This document shows, in pieces, positions 54,436 through 63,057 of a stretch of 64,000 nucleotides of DNA. The DNA lies in contig JADGEQ010000009.1 in the NCBI GenBank assembly GCA_016744295.1, positions 1-64,000 on the forward strand, written 5' to 3'. Below the pieces are notes generated by a model that had not been told where the DNA came from, searched no databases, and was given only the letters and a program-made list of their open reading frames with translations. The translations under genes were made by a program, and so were the position numbers. This DNA is from Desulfobacteraceae bacterium. Its GTDB lineage: Bacteria; Desulfobacterota; Desulfobacteria; Desulfobacterales; Desulfobacteraceae. Each line of letters opens with the position of its first letter. The stretch's first letter is position 1.

Positions 54436-55248
54436 TTATCTGTAATTCACCTGCTTTAAAAACAATCCCCTTGCCGGTGCTGTATTTCCGGCAAGCTTGC
54501 GGTCCTTTGCCGTAAAAATCCTTTCAAATTCTCTTGGGTCAATTTTATTGGATCCCACATCCACTAGGGTTCCCATGAGGTTTCGCACCATATTTTTTAA
54601 AAATCCCGAGGCAGATATTTTAAAAACCACCAGATCATTGCCAAGGGGAGCCAAATTAATAGAAGGTGCCATGTTTTTGGGGCCAGCAGGGTCAAGGGTT
54701 TCAGCAGCTTTAAGGGGTTCAACAAGGGCAAAAAAGACCTCCCGTACGGAACTTGTTTTTGGGCTGCCGGTATTTTCAAATGATTTAAAATTGTGGGTCC
54801 CTGTGATCAGCTCACAGCAGCGGTTCATCCGGTCAAGATCCAGGGGGGGTTTGATATGCCATAGATAGGCTGCGCCTATGGCGCAGGGATCGGGCCGATT
54901 TAAGATATAATAGTTGTATTCCTTTGATTTTGCCTGGTACTGGGCATGAAATGTTTCATCGACCACCAAACACTCGCGGATTACAATGGCGGAGTTCACC
55001 AGGGAATTTACCCCTTTTTTCAAGGTCTTGGGATCCATTTGAGTGTTGGCATGGAAATGGGCCACCTGACCCGTGGCATGAACCCCGGCATCTGTTCGTC
55101 CGGAGCCCCGGATCTGTATTTTTTGATTCAAAATATGGCTCAGGACTGATTCTAGTTCTCCCTGGATCGTTTTTTCTTCCCTTTGCCGCTGCCAACCGAA
55201 AAACAGGGTGCCGTCATATTCAATAATCAGTTTAAACGTGATTTTCAT
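54436..55248 (-). CDS. truA: tRNA pseudouridine(38-40) synthase
   Basis: Makes pseudouridine at positions 38-40 of the anticodon arm. A 270-residue protein with the catalytic aspartate in GSGRTDAGVHATGQVAHF near residue 52, and YDGTLFFGWQRQREEKTIQGELE at the start. A second-half insert of about 12 residues near 180 (ETLDPAGPKNMAPSIN) is longer than in the E. coli enzyme. It overlaps the MarR gene by 17 bases. Confidence 0.95.
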   Translation of the reverse strand: MKITFKLIIEYDGTLFFGWQRQREEKTIQGELESVLSHILNQKIQIRGSGRTDAGVHATGQVAHFHANTQMDPKTLKKGVNSLVNSAIVIRECLVVDETFHAQYQAKSKEYNYYILNRPDPCAIGAAYLWHIKPPLDLDRMNRCCELITGTHNFKSFENTGSPKTSSVREVFFALVEPLKAAETLDPAGPKNMAPSINLAPLGNDLVVFKISASGFLKNMVRNLMGTLVDVGSNKIDPREFERIFTAKDRKLAGNTAPARGLFLKQVNYR

Positions 55249-55744
55249 GATTTTCCCGATCTTCCTGGTTTTTCAGGGTTTGTATTAATAGTTCATTGGC
55301 CGTGGTAATTCGAGAAGAAAGGTCCATGGCGATTTTGGGGCCCAAAATTTTAGAATAGGTTAAATACAGATTCTTATAGGCGCTGGCAACAGATGTCTGC
55401 ATCTCCATGCCCTTTTGGGTCGGAAAAATATAAGCGGATTTGCCCTTGGTTTGCCGGCGAACCAGCTTTTTTTTAACAAGGGAGTCAATGAAGCGGCTGA
55501 TGGTTGAGGGTGTCAGTTGTAGCAACCGGCTTAATTCCTTGGGATTGATGCCCGGTGTATCGAAAATCATCAGCAACATGGATGCATGGGCAGGAGATAG
55601 TTTCAAGGGTTTGAATTCAACTTCGGCCAGTTTGAGTAATTGCCTGGAAAATGCATTGGTACTAAAAAATAAACAGGTGTCAAGAAAATTGTGTTTGGGG
55701 GATTCCATGTTTATAAAATTTCTCCTTTTAATTTGCACATACAA
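55232..55744 (-). CDS. MarR-family transcriptional regulator
   Basis: A 170-residue winged-helix regulator. KLSPAHASMLLMIFDTPGINPKELSRLLQLTPSTISRFIDSLVKKKLVRRQTKGKSAYIFPT covers the HTH and wing, and the C-terminal helices serve dimerisation. Its start follows AAAAGGAGAAA. It overlaps truA, so the two are co-transcribed, though no functional link is known. Confidence 0.9.
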   Translation of the reverse strand: MYVQIKRRNFINMESPKHNFLDTCLFFSTNAFSRQLLKLAEVEFKPLKLSPAHASMLLMIFDTPGINPKELSRLLQLTPSTISRFIDSLVKKKLVRRQTKGKSAYIFPTQKGMEMQTSVASAYKNLYLTYSKILGPKIAMDLSSRITTANELLIQTLKNQEDRENHENHV

Positions 55745-55932
55745 ATATGATTTTTTTCATTTTATGTCAATCCATTACCATGGCGGATTAAAATAATGGG
55801 TTTTCCCCTTTGAGAAACATTTGATAAACCATTTACACAGTTTCGTATCATGGGTATAATAACGGCCCTAATCAACTATTAAGCTCCCCATGGTTACGAG
55901 GAGTCGGCAGACTATACAGGAGTCAAGCAGTG

Positions 55933-57168
55933 ATGACAGAACCATCAATTAACAAAGAACCATCAGATATGATCAAACCGTTTAGCATGAAAGGGTTTAA
56001 ATTTGTCGGTATTCGCGCCGGGATCAAAAAAAATGGACATAAAGATCTTGGGCTGATACTTTGTGAGAAAACAGCCACAGCAGCGGCCGTATTTACCCGG
56101 AACAGAGTGATGGCAGCTCCTGTGATTCTGGGAAAGGAAACCATCAAAAAAGGAGAATGCCGGGCAGTCCTGGTGAACTCGGGCAATGCCAATTGTTTCA
56201 CCGGAAGTCAGGGTCTTCTGGATGCCAGGGAAACGGCTAATATGGTGGCACAGGCCTTTGATATATCCCAGGAGCTTGTCATGGTATCTTCCACCGGTGT
56301 GATCGGAGCGCCATTGCCCATGGATCGATTTAAAACAGGGATTCCCCTGTTAAAAGAGAAGATCAATATCGGCAGGGCAGAAGATTTTGCCCAGGCGATT
56401 CTTACCACAGATACCTGCCAGAAAATAGTCAGGCTCACGGGCAGTATAGATACTCCGGAAGGGGTCAAAGAATTTTCAATCATGGGTGTCGCCAAAGGGT
56501 CCGGTATGATCCGGCCGGACATGGCCACGATGCTGGCCTATGTTTTGACAGATGCTGACATTGCTGCACCCGATTTGCACCATGCACTTGCAGGGGCCAA
56601 TGAAAAGTCCTTTAACCGGATTTCCGTTGACGGAGATACCAGCACCAATGATACCCTTCTTTGCCTTGCAAGCGGTGAAAGTTCTGCCTGTATCAGGGAT
56701 GATGCCGATTTAAAAGTGTTTCGGAATTTGCTTGAAACGGTATGTTTTCGCCTGGGTAAAATGATTGTAAAAGACGGGGAGGGTGCCACCAAGGTGATCC
56801 AGATCACCGTGAGGGGCGCCAAGACCCAGGCGGATGCCTTTAAGGCCTCCGAGGCCATTGCCCACTCCAATCTTGTCAAAACAGCCATTTACGGGGAAGA
56901 CCCCAACTGGGGAAGAATTACAGCGGCTGCCGGACGTTCCGGTGCCTTTGTTGATCCCGATAAAATGGATCTGTATTTTGAGGCGACACCGTTGGTCCTT
57001 GGGGGGTGCTGGCTGGGACTAGAAGCTGAAAAAAAAGCAGCCCAGCTGATGAAAGCGTCTGAGATTAATATAACCCTTGATTTGAACCTGGGGGATAAAA
57101 CAGATCGTTTTCTCTTTTGTGACTTTAGTGAGAACTATGTAAAAATCAATGCGGATTATAGGTCCTAG
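55933..57168 (+). CDS. argJ: Bifunctional ornithine acetyltransferase/N-acetylglutamate synthase
   Basis: Transfers acetyl from N-acetylornithine to glutamate in arginine synthesis. It is made as a precursor that cuts itself at the threonine of KGSGMIRPDMATMLAYVLTDADI (about residue 190). Other motifs are VNSGNANCFTG and RISVDGDTSTNDTLL. A GTG directly precedes the chosen ATG and could also serve. The start is 10-13 bases after AGGAG. It ends 1 bp before the RsuA-type gene. Confidence 0.95.
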   Translation: MTEPSINKEPSDMIKPFSMKGFKFVGIRAGIKKNGHKDLGLILCEKTATAAAVFTRNRVMAAPVILGKETIKKGECRAVLVNSGNANCFTGSQGLLDARETANMVAQAFDISQELVMVSSTGVIGAPLPMDRFKTGIPLLKEKINIGRAEDFAQAILTTDTCQKIVRLTGSIDTPEGVKEFSIMGVAKGSGMIRPDMATMLAYVLTDADIAAPDLHHALAGANEKSFNRISVDGDTSTNDTLLCLASGESSACIRDDADLKVFRNLLETVCFRLGKMIVKDGEGATKVIQITVRGAKTQADAFKASEAIAHSNLVKTAIYGEDPNWGRITAAAGRSGAFVDPDKMDLYFEATPLVLGGCWLGLEAEKKAAQLMKASEINITLDLNLGDKTDRFLFCDFSENYVKINADYRS

Positions 57169-57169
57169 G

Positions 57170-57865
57170 ATGCGGCTGCAAAAGTTTTTAGCCCATGCGG
57201 GTATCTGCTCCAGGCGTAAAGCAGAAAATCTTATTCTGGAAGGGCGGGTGACGGTTAACGATGTAAAAATTATCACTCTGGGTACCCAGGTTGATCCTGA
57301 ACAGGATCGGGTTGTTTTTGATAATAAGCATGTTAAGCCACCAAACGCGTCCGCAGGGTATACTTATATTGCCGTGAACAAACCCCGTGGGGTGATCACT
57401 TCCTGCTCCCAGAAAAATGCCAGAATTATTCTTGATCTTGTGCCCGTCAAACAAAGGGTTTACCCCATTGGCCGTCTGGACAAGGATTCTGTGGGGCTAG
57501 TTCTGCTCACCGATGATGGTGAACTTCATAATCGGCTCTCCCATCCCTCCCATAACCATGAAAAAGAGTATCGGGTCAAAACAGTATCCCCTATTCCGGA
57601 CAAGGGGTTGAAGAAGATGGCAGAAGGAATCGTCATTGAAGGGGTAAAAACCAGAAAAGCCAAGGTTAGGCGCATTTCCGAAAATCATTTTTTGATAGTC
57701 TTAAAGCAGGGTAGAAACAGGCAGATCCGTAAAATGGTGGAACAAACCGGCAACAAGGTTGATACCCTCAAACGAATTCGAATGGCAAATATCAACCTTG
57801 GCGGTTTGAAGGAAAGCGGCTGGCGTTACCTGACGGCCCAGGAAATAAAGGGTTTAACCCGGTGA
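57170..57865 (+). CDS. RsuA/RluB-type pseudouridine synthase
   Basis: A 231-residue protein with an N-terminal S4 RNA-binding domain (MRLQKFLAHAGICSRRKAENLI) and a catalytic domain with GRLDKDSVGLVLLTDDGEL near residue 103 (catalytic aspartate) and LKQGRNRQIRKMVEQTG near residue 178. RsuA, RluB, RluE and RluF cannot be told apart by eye; length and motif suit RluB or RsuA. I use the ATG one base after the argJ stop; a longer frame extends 21 bases upstream into argJ. Confidence 0.92.
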   Translation: MRLQKFLAHAGICSRRKAENLILEGRVTVNDVKIITLGTQVDPEQDRVVFDNKHVKPPNASAGYTYIAVNKPRGVITSCSQKNARIILDLVPVKQRVYPIGRLDKDSVGLVLLTDDGELHNRLSHPSHNHEKEYRVKTVSPIPDKGLKKMAEGIVIEGVKTRKAKVRRISENHFLIVLKQGRNRQIRKMVEQTGNKVDTLKRIRMANINLGGLKESGWRYLTAQEIKGLTR

Positions 57866-57916
57866 TTTAGACCGGTGATTTCAATCGGATAAACCAGGAA
57901 TATGACCTTCCCTAGC

Positions 57917-58927
57917 TTAACCCAGTGAAGAAAGGCCGATGCTCTTTTTTATTTTATCCAGAAAGGGCACTGAAAATTCCCTGGCCTTGACAGCACCTGC
58001 CTGCAAGATGAGCTCGATATCACCAGGGTTTTGTATCAGTTCATCATAGCGGGCTCTGGGCTCTTTTAAGATCTCGTCTATATATTCGAACAATTCTTGT
58101 TTCATGGTTCCCCACCCAATGCCCCGGCGGTAACGTTCTGCCATGGCCAAGGTTTCAGATTCTGTGGCAAAGGCCTTGTATATGGAAAACAGAGTACAGG
58201 TATCCGGGTCTTTGGGCTCCTCCGGGCCTAGGGAATTGGTGGCAATTTTCATGATCATTTTTCTGAGGCGTTTTTGGGTATCAAACAAGGGAATAAAATT
58301 ATTATAACTTTTGCTCATTTTCCTTCCGTCCAGCCCAGAAAGAACCGATGACGACTCATCCACCACCACTTCCGGGAGGGTAAACAAGTTTTTATATTGA
58401 TGATTAAACCGGGCGGCAATATCCCTTGTCATTTCAAGATGCTGAACCTGATCTTTCCCCACGGGTACTCGTCTGGCGTTAAACATGAGGATATCGGCTG
58501 CCATGAGGACCGGGTATGAAAACAAACCCATGGTAATCCCCTTGTCAGGATCTTTATTCTTATCTGTTTCATTCTCCTGGACAGCTGCTTTATAAGCGTG
58601 TGCACGGTTCATCAGCCCCTTGGATGTCAAACAGGTTAATATCCAGGTTAGTTCCGGGATTTCCGGAATATCAGACTGGCGGTAAAAAACACAGTTTTCA
58701 TAATCCAGTCCCAGGGCAATCCAGGCGGCTGCGATTTCAAGGGCAGACTGCTGGCGCTTTTTAGGATCATGGTTTTTGATGAGGGAGTGGTAATCCGCTA
58801 AAAAATAATAGGAGGTGAGATCCTTGTTCTTACTGGATTCAACGGCGGGCCGAATGGCCCCCACATAATTTCCCAGATGGGGGGTCCCACTGGTGGTAAT
58901 ACCGGTTAAAAAATCTGCGTTCTTCAT
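57917..58927 (-). CDS. trpS: Tryptophanyl-tRNA synthetase
   Basis: Class I synthetase of 336 residues. The HIGH-like motif appears as TSGTPHLGNYVGAIRP near residue 12 and KMSKS as GRKMSKSYNN near residue 201. KDQVQHLEMTRDIA near residue 155 contacts ATP and tryptophan. Standard length. Confidence 0.95.
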   Translation of the reverse strand: MKNADFLTGITTSGTPHLGNYVGAIRPAVESSKNKDLTSYYFLADYHSLIKNHDPKKRQQSALEIAAAWIALGLDYENCVFYRQSDIPEIPELTWILTCLTSKGLMNRAHAYKAAVQENETDKNKDPDKGITMGLFSYPVLMAADILMFNARRVPVGKDQVQHLEMTRDIAARFNHQYKNLFTLPEVVVDESSSVLSGLDGRKMSKSYNNFIPLFDTQKRLRKMIMKIATNSLGPEEPKDPDTCTLFSIYKAFATESETLAMAERYRRGIGWGTMKQELFEYIDEILKEPRARYDELIQNPGDIELILQAGAVKAREFSVPFLDKIKKSIGLSSLG

Positions 58928-59005
58928 TTGGCTTCCTAGTGTATTAATTGCGTTTATTGATTTATTAATTGATTAAAACAAAGGCAAATATCAAACCCCT
59001 TTGTT

Positions 59006-61681
59006 TTAATCAATAAGTTTGTTTTTTCGGGCATATTGAGTGGCAAATAAACCTTCCTTTTCAGGAGTTTCAAGTTTATTGTCCAGTTTTTCATTGATAA
59101 TCAGGTTCAAAATTTTAGTGTACACAGGCCCCGGTTTAATCCCCAGGGCCAATAGATCTTTTCCACACAAAAAGGGTTTAACATATCTGTGGCGGGTATA
59201 AAAATTCGATATGGCTTTTCGGACCGCTTCATTTTTTGTCAATGCCATCATATATAAAATAGACTCCGTATTAAAAGTGATAAGTCCCCAATAAAGTTCC
59301 TGACGGGTTATGGGATGGGAAGCTTCAATAAGGGTCAACCGGTTTTCCGCCTTGTATCTTTTCCCCAGCAAAAGGATTTTTTCCTTTACCGGTACCATGA
59401 GACGATGACAGATCTGTTCGCAAACCCCATGGGAGCATCGGTTTAAAAGTGCCATAAAATAAACCGCCCACCGGGGATATCCCTCATCCAAATAGAGAAG
59501 ATCATGCCATGTCAGGGTTTTGTTGACAGATTCAAATAATTCATAGGTGGTTGGGGTTATCAGCAATTGATTGTGGAGTAATTTTTCAAGGCCGTAGGAT
59601 TCCATGGTACGAATGGCCGGAATAGGGTTGTCTTCACCAAAAATCTGTTTAAGTTCCGAAAGGACCCGGAGGCCGCTCAAGTTTTTGAAACAATCTATTT
59701 TTACAGCATTTTTAATCAAAGTAGAGGTGACTTTGCCTATATTAAATCCAAATCGGTTTGCAAATTTAATGGCCCTAAATACCCGGGTGGGGTCTTCCAC
59801 AAAACTTAAATTGTGGAGGGTACGGATGGTTTTATCTTTTAAGTCCCGAGTGGCCCCAAAATAATCGATCAGAGTTCCAAAGGAATCTTGATTCAAGGAA
59901 AGGGCCAGGGTGTTGATGGTAAAATCCCGCCGGGCAAGATCTTTCTTAATAGAGCTTTTTTCAACTATGGGAAGTGCTGCCGGTGTGGCATAATATTCAA
60001 GGCGAGCCGAGGCTACATCCACCTTAAAACTGTCCGGAAAAACGATCACCGCAGTACCAAATTTTGTATGGGTATTGACCCGGCATCCATGCTGCCCTGC
60101 ATAAAATTTTGCAAACTCAATCCCATCGCCTTCCACCACAATATCGATATCTTCAATCTCTCTATCCAGCAGAAGATCACGGACAAACCCCCCCACAACG
60201 TAAAGGTTAACCCCCAGATCCTTTCCAGTATCACTGATACTTTTCAATAATTTTTTTGTTTCAGCAGAAAGGCGATTTTCCAGAACATTATCAATGTGTC
60301 GTTTTTTGACCTGGTGTTTTTGCGAAAGATGATTTTCAGTGTGGGATACTTCCCAATTATGCTGAACAAGGTAATTGAGCAAATCTGTCCGGGTAATGAC
60401 CCCTTTTATGTGATTATTATCAATGACCGGTATAATTCGCTGTTTGCCTCCGATGATTTTAGACTCAATTTCTGCCACATCGACATCGGAAGAAACAAAT
60501 TGGGTTTCCGAATTCATATATTCACACACGGGTTGTCCGGCAAGCTTATGGAACAACAGTTTGTCCACCACCTGACGGGTAATATATCCTTCATGGGAAT
60601 TGCGTATACTATCCACCACCAGCAGGGTGTTCACGTTGTACCGGGTCATGATTTTCCCGGCTTCCTTACAGGTTGCACCGGGGTCTATGGTAATGGCAGG
60701 GGATGACATCAGACTTTTGGCAACCTGGATGCTTTTAACATCCCGTTTTAATTTGTCCAAAAGTATCATTTCCACCTGGGGAAGGGTGTGGTTGTCAATT
60801 CTTGTCGAGGCAGCATAGGCGTGTCCCCCCCCTCCCAGTTCAGCCATGATTTTTCCCACATCCACCTCGGGAATTCTGTTTCTGGCGATGATATCAATTT
60901 TGCTCCCCATCAGAATAATGGCAAAAAAGATATCCAGGTTTTCCATTCTAACGATTTTTTGCACAATTGAGGCCAGATCCGGAATGTATGAGGGAGCGGA
61001 AATAGTGGAAATATTCACATCAATCCCGTTTATCCTGTGGACACTCATTTCGTTGAGTAATTCGTTGAGCCAGGTAACCTGTTCGGCTTTAATTTCCTTT
61101 ACCACCAGGCTGGCAATCGTGTTTAAGCTGGCGCCGCAGGCGAGCAAATAACCGGCTTGAATAAAATCTGCCTGGGTTGTGGAGGAATAGGTAAAAATCC
61201 CTGTATCTTCATAGATGCCCAGGGCCATTACTGTCGCCTCTTCAGGGGTCAATTCAATCTGTTGTTCTTGTAGGATTTCGCTGAGGATGGTGGTGGTGGC
61301 ACCATAGTCTTTTGAAATATCGACATTGGCTGGGATATCTCCTTCCATGGGCGGGTGATGGTCATAAATTTCTATATGAAGCCCCTTTTTTTCCAGCAAT
61401 TCGGAAATTCCGGTCAATCTGTTTTTCTGCCGGGTGTCCACAATGATCAGGGTAGTGGTTTCAGAAAAATCTATCGTGTCCGGATCAGCCATGTTAAACA
61501 TATAACTCATTGAGCTGATAAAAAAGTCCCTAAGGTTTTTTTCCTGGGATCCTGGAAAAATAATAATTGCATCGGGGTAAAGTTTTTGGGCCGCCAGCAT
61601 GGCGCCAATGGCATCAAAATCAGCATTCACATGGCTGGTTATAATGGTTCTTGCCAAATTTTTTTTTTGTTTTTTGTTCAA
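59006..61681 (-). CDS. DHH-CBS-CCA-adding (tRNA nucleotidyltransferase) fusion protein
   Basis: An 891-residue fusion. Residues 1-320 are a DHH/DHHA1 phosphoesterase (SHVNADFDAIGAMLAA, EIYDHHPPMEG, GGGGHAYAAS). Two CBS domains cover about 325-450 (KIMTRYNVNTLLVVDS, IIPVIDNNHIKGVITRTDLL). The remainder is a polymerase-beta-type tRNA nucleotidyltransferase with VGGFVRDLLLDREIEDIDIVVEGD near residue 500, RRDFTINTLA near residue 590 and an RNA-binding region. Fusions of this kind are known in Desulfobacterota and cyanobacteria, and can carry A-adding or CCA-adding activity. It is likely essential for tRNA end maturation if no other cca gene exists. Confidence 0.93.
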   Translation of the reverse strand: MNKKQKKNLARTIITSHVNADFDAIGAMLAAQKLYPDAIIIFPGSQEKNLRDFFISSMSYMFNMADPDTIDFSETTTLIIVDTRQKNRLTGISELLEKKGLHIEIYDHHPPMEGDIPANVDISKDYGATTTILSEILQEQQIELTPEEATVMALGIYEDTGIFTYSSTTQADFIQAGYLLACGASLNTIASLVVKEIKAEQVTWLNELLNEMSVHRINGIDVNISTISAPSYIPDLASIVQKIVRMENLDIFFAIILMGSKIDIIARNRIPEVDVGKIMAELGGGGHAYAASTRIDNHTLPQVEMILLDKLKRDVKSIQVAKSLMSSPAITIDPGATCKEAGKIMTRYNVNTLLVVDSIRNSHEGYITRQVVDKLLFHKLAGQPVCEYMNSETQFVSSDVDVAEIESKIIGGKQRIIPVIDNNHIKGVITRTDLLNYLVQHNWEVSHTENHLSQKHQVKKRHIDNVLENRLSAETKKLLKSISDTGKDLGVNLYVVGGFVRDLLLDREIEDIDIVVEGDGIEFAKFYAGQHGCRVNTHTKFGTAVIVFPDSFKVDVASARLEYYATPAALPIVEKSSIKKDLARRDFTINTLALSLNQDSFGTLIDYFGATRDLKDKTIRTLHNLSFVEDPTRVFRAIKFANRFGFNIGKVTSTLIKNAVKIDCFKNLSGLRVLSELKQIFGEDNPIPAIRTMESYGLEKLLHNQLLITPTTYELFESVNKTLTWHDLLYLDEGYPRWAVYFMALLNRCSHGVCEQICHRLMVPVKEKILLLGKRYKAENRLTLIEASHPITRQELYWGLITFNTESILYMMALTKNEAVRKAISNFYTRHRYVKPFLCGKDLLALGIKPGPVYTKILNLIINEKLDNKLETPEKEGLFATQYARKNKLID

Positions 61682-61737
61682 GAATCAACTCCTGTTGAAA
61701 TCAAATTATCAAAATCATATAGTATATCTGTTTCGAT

Positions 61738-61765
61738 TTTACAAATGTTCCGATTCTGGTATACT
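61738..61765 (+). promoter_or_regulatory. Promoter of the pilC-histidine kinase unit
   Basis: TTTACA, 16-bp spacer and TATACT, each matching consensus at 5 of 6, about 80 bp before pilC. Confidence 0.6.
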
Positions 61766-61845
61766 TCTTTTTAATTTTTTTCTTTTAGCAATTTTTTTGG
61801 TTTTTGTGTTATCAGCGGTATTGAAACTTTAAAAAAGGATGTGTC

Positions 61846-63057
61846 ATGGCCGTCGTATACGAGTGGAAGGGAAAGAACCCCAAGGGCAATACAGTAAAAG
61901 GTGAAATGGAAGCTGAAAGCACAGAACAGGTGCGCTTAAGTCTCCAGAGAAGAAAAATTACCCCCACAAAGGTCAAAAAGAAACCCAAAGACCTGCTTGA
62001 AAACATTAAATTTTTACAGCCCAAGGTCAAGGATAAAGATGTCATCATCTTTGCCAGACAATTTTCCACCATGATTGATGCCGGTCTGCCCCTGCTCCAA
62101 TGTCTGGATATTTTGCAGTCCCAGCAGGATAATCCGACATTTAAACAGAATCTTAAAAAAATCAAGGAATCCGTTGAGTCCGGGGAAACCTTTGCCGACG
62201 CCTTAAAAAAGTTTCCAAAGGTATTTAATGAATTATTTGTCAACATGATTGCGGCTGGTGAGGCCGGGGGTATCCTGGATGTTATTCTTGGCCGCTTGTC
62301 TGCCTATATGGAAAAAATGGCAAAACTCAAAAGTCAGGTCAAGGGGGCAATGACCTATCCTGCCATTACCCTTTTGGTGGCTGTTGTTGTGGTGGCAATT
62401 ATCCTGGTATTTGTGATTCCGGTATTTGAAGAGATGTTTGCAAGTTTTGGATCAGCACTGCCGGCCCCTACATTGTTTGTGGTGGGGTTGAGTAATTTTG
62501 TAATTGACAAAATTTTGTATATTATTATCGGTGTCATTGTGGGAGCGTTTTTGACCAAGCGTATTTATGGTACCCAAAAAGGCAGGGTTTTGATGGACAG
62601 CATGTTTTTGCGGTTGCCCGTCGTGGGTATTTTGATTCGAAAAGTAGCAGTGGCCAAATTTACCCGAACCTCCAGCACAATGATTTCCTCCGGGGTGTCC
62701 ATCTTGGAAGCCTTGGATATTGTAGCCAAAACATCTGGAAATAAAATTGTGGAATTTGCCATAAACGATGTTAAAATTGGAATTTCAGAAGGCCGGTCCA
62801 TGGCAGATCCCCTCCTTGAAAGCGGGGTGTTTCCATCCATGGTCTGTTCCATGATAGCCGTGGGTGAATCCACCGGTGCCCTGGATACCATGCTTGAAAA
62901 AATAGCTGACTTTTATGATGATGAGGTGGACCAGGCCGTTAAAAATCTGACAGACATGATAGAGCCCTTTATGCTGGTTTTTCTCGGTGTTGTTGTGGGG
63001 GGGCTTGTCGTTGCCATGTACCTTCCCATCTTTTCCATGGCTGGTGCCATTGGATAA
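61846..63057 (+). CDS. pilC: Type IV pilus inner-membrane platform protein
   Basis: A 403-residue GspF/PilC family protein with two repeated cytosolic domains. The first has FARQFSTMIDAGLPLLQCLDIL near residue 66, the second KFTRTSSTMISSGVSILEALDIV near residue 270. Three membrane segments are at about 171-191, 225-240 and 375-400. It forms the platform for pilus assembly. GGATGTG precedes the ATG. Its stop overlaps the start of the kinase gene, matching pil gene clusters. Confidence 0.94.
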   Translation: MAVVYEWKGKNPKGNTVKGEMEAESTEQVRLSLQRRKITPTKVKKKPKDLLENIKFLQPKVKDKDVIIFARQFSTMIDAGLPLLQCLDILQSQQDNPTFKQNLKKIKESVESGETFADALKKFPKVFNELFVNMIAAGEAGGILDVILGRLSAYMEKMAKLKSQVKGAMTYPAITLLVAVVVVAIILVFVIPVFEEMFASFGSALPAPTLFVVGLSNFVIDKILYIIIGVIVGAFLTKRIYGTQKGRVLMDSMFLRLPVVGILIRKVAVAKFTRTSSTMISSGVSILEALDIVAKTSGNKIVEFAINDVKIGISEGRSMADPLLESGVFPSMVCSMIAVGESTGALDTMLEKIADFYDDEVDQAVKNLTDMIEPFMLVFLGVVVGGLVVAMYLPIFSMAGAIG

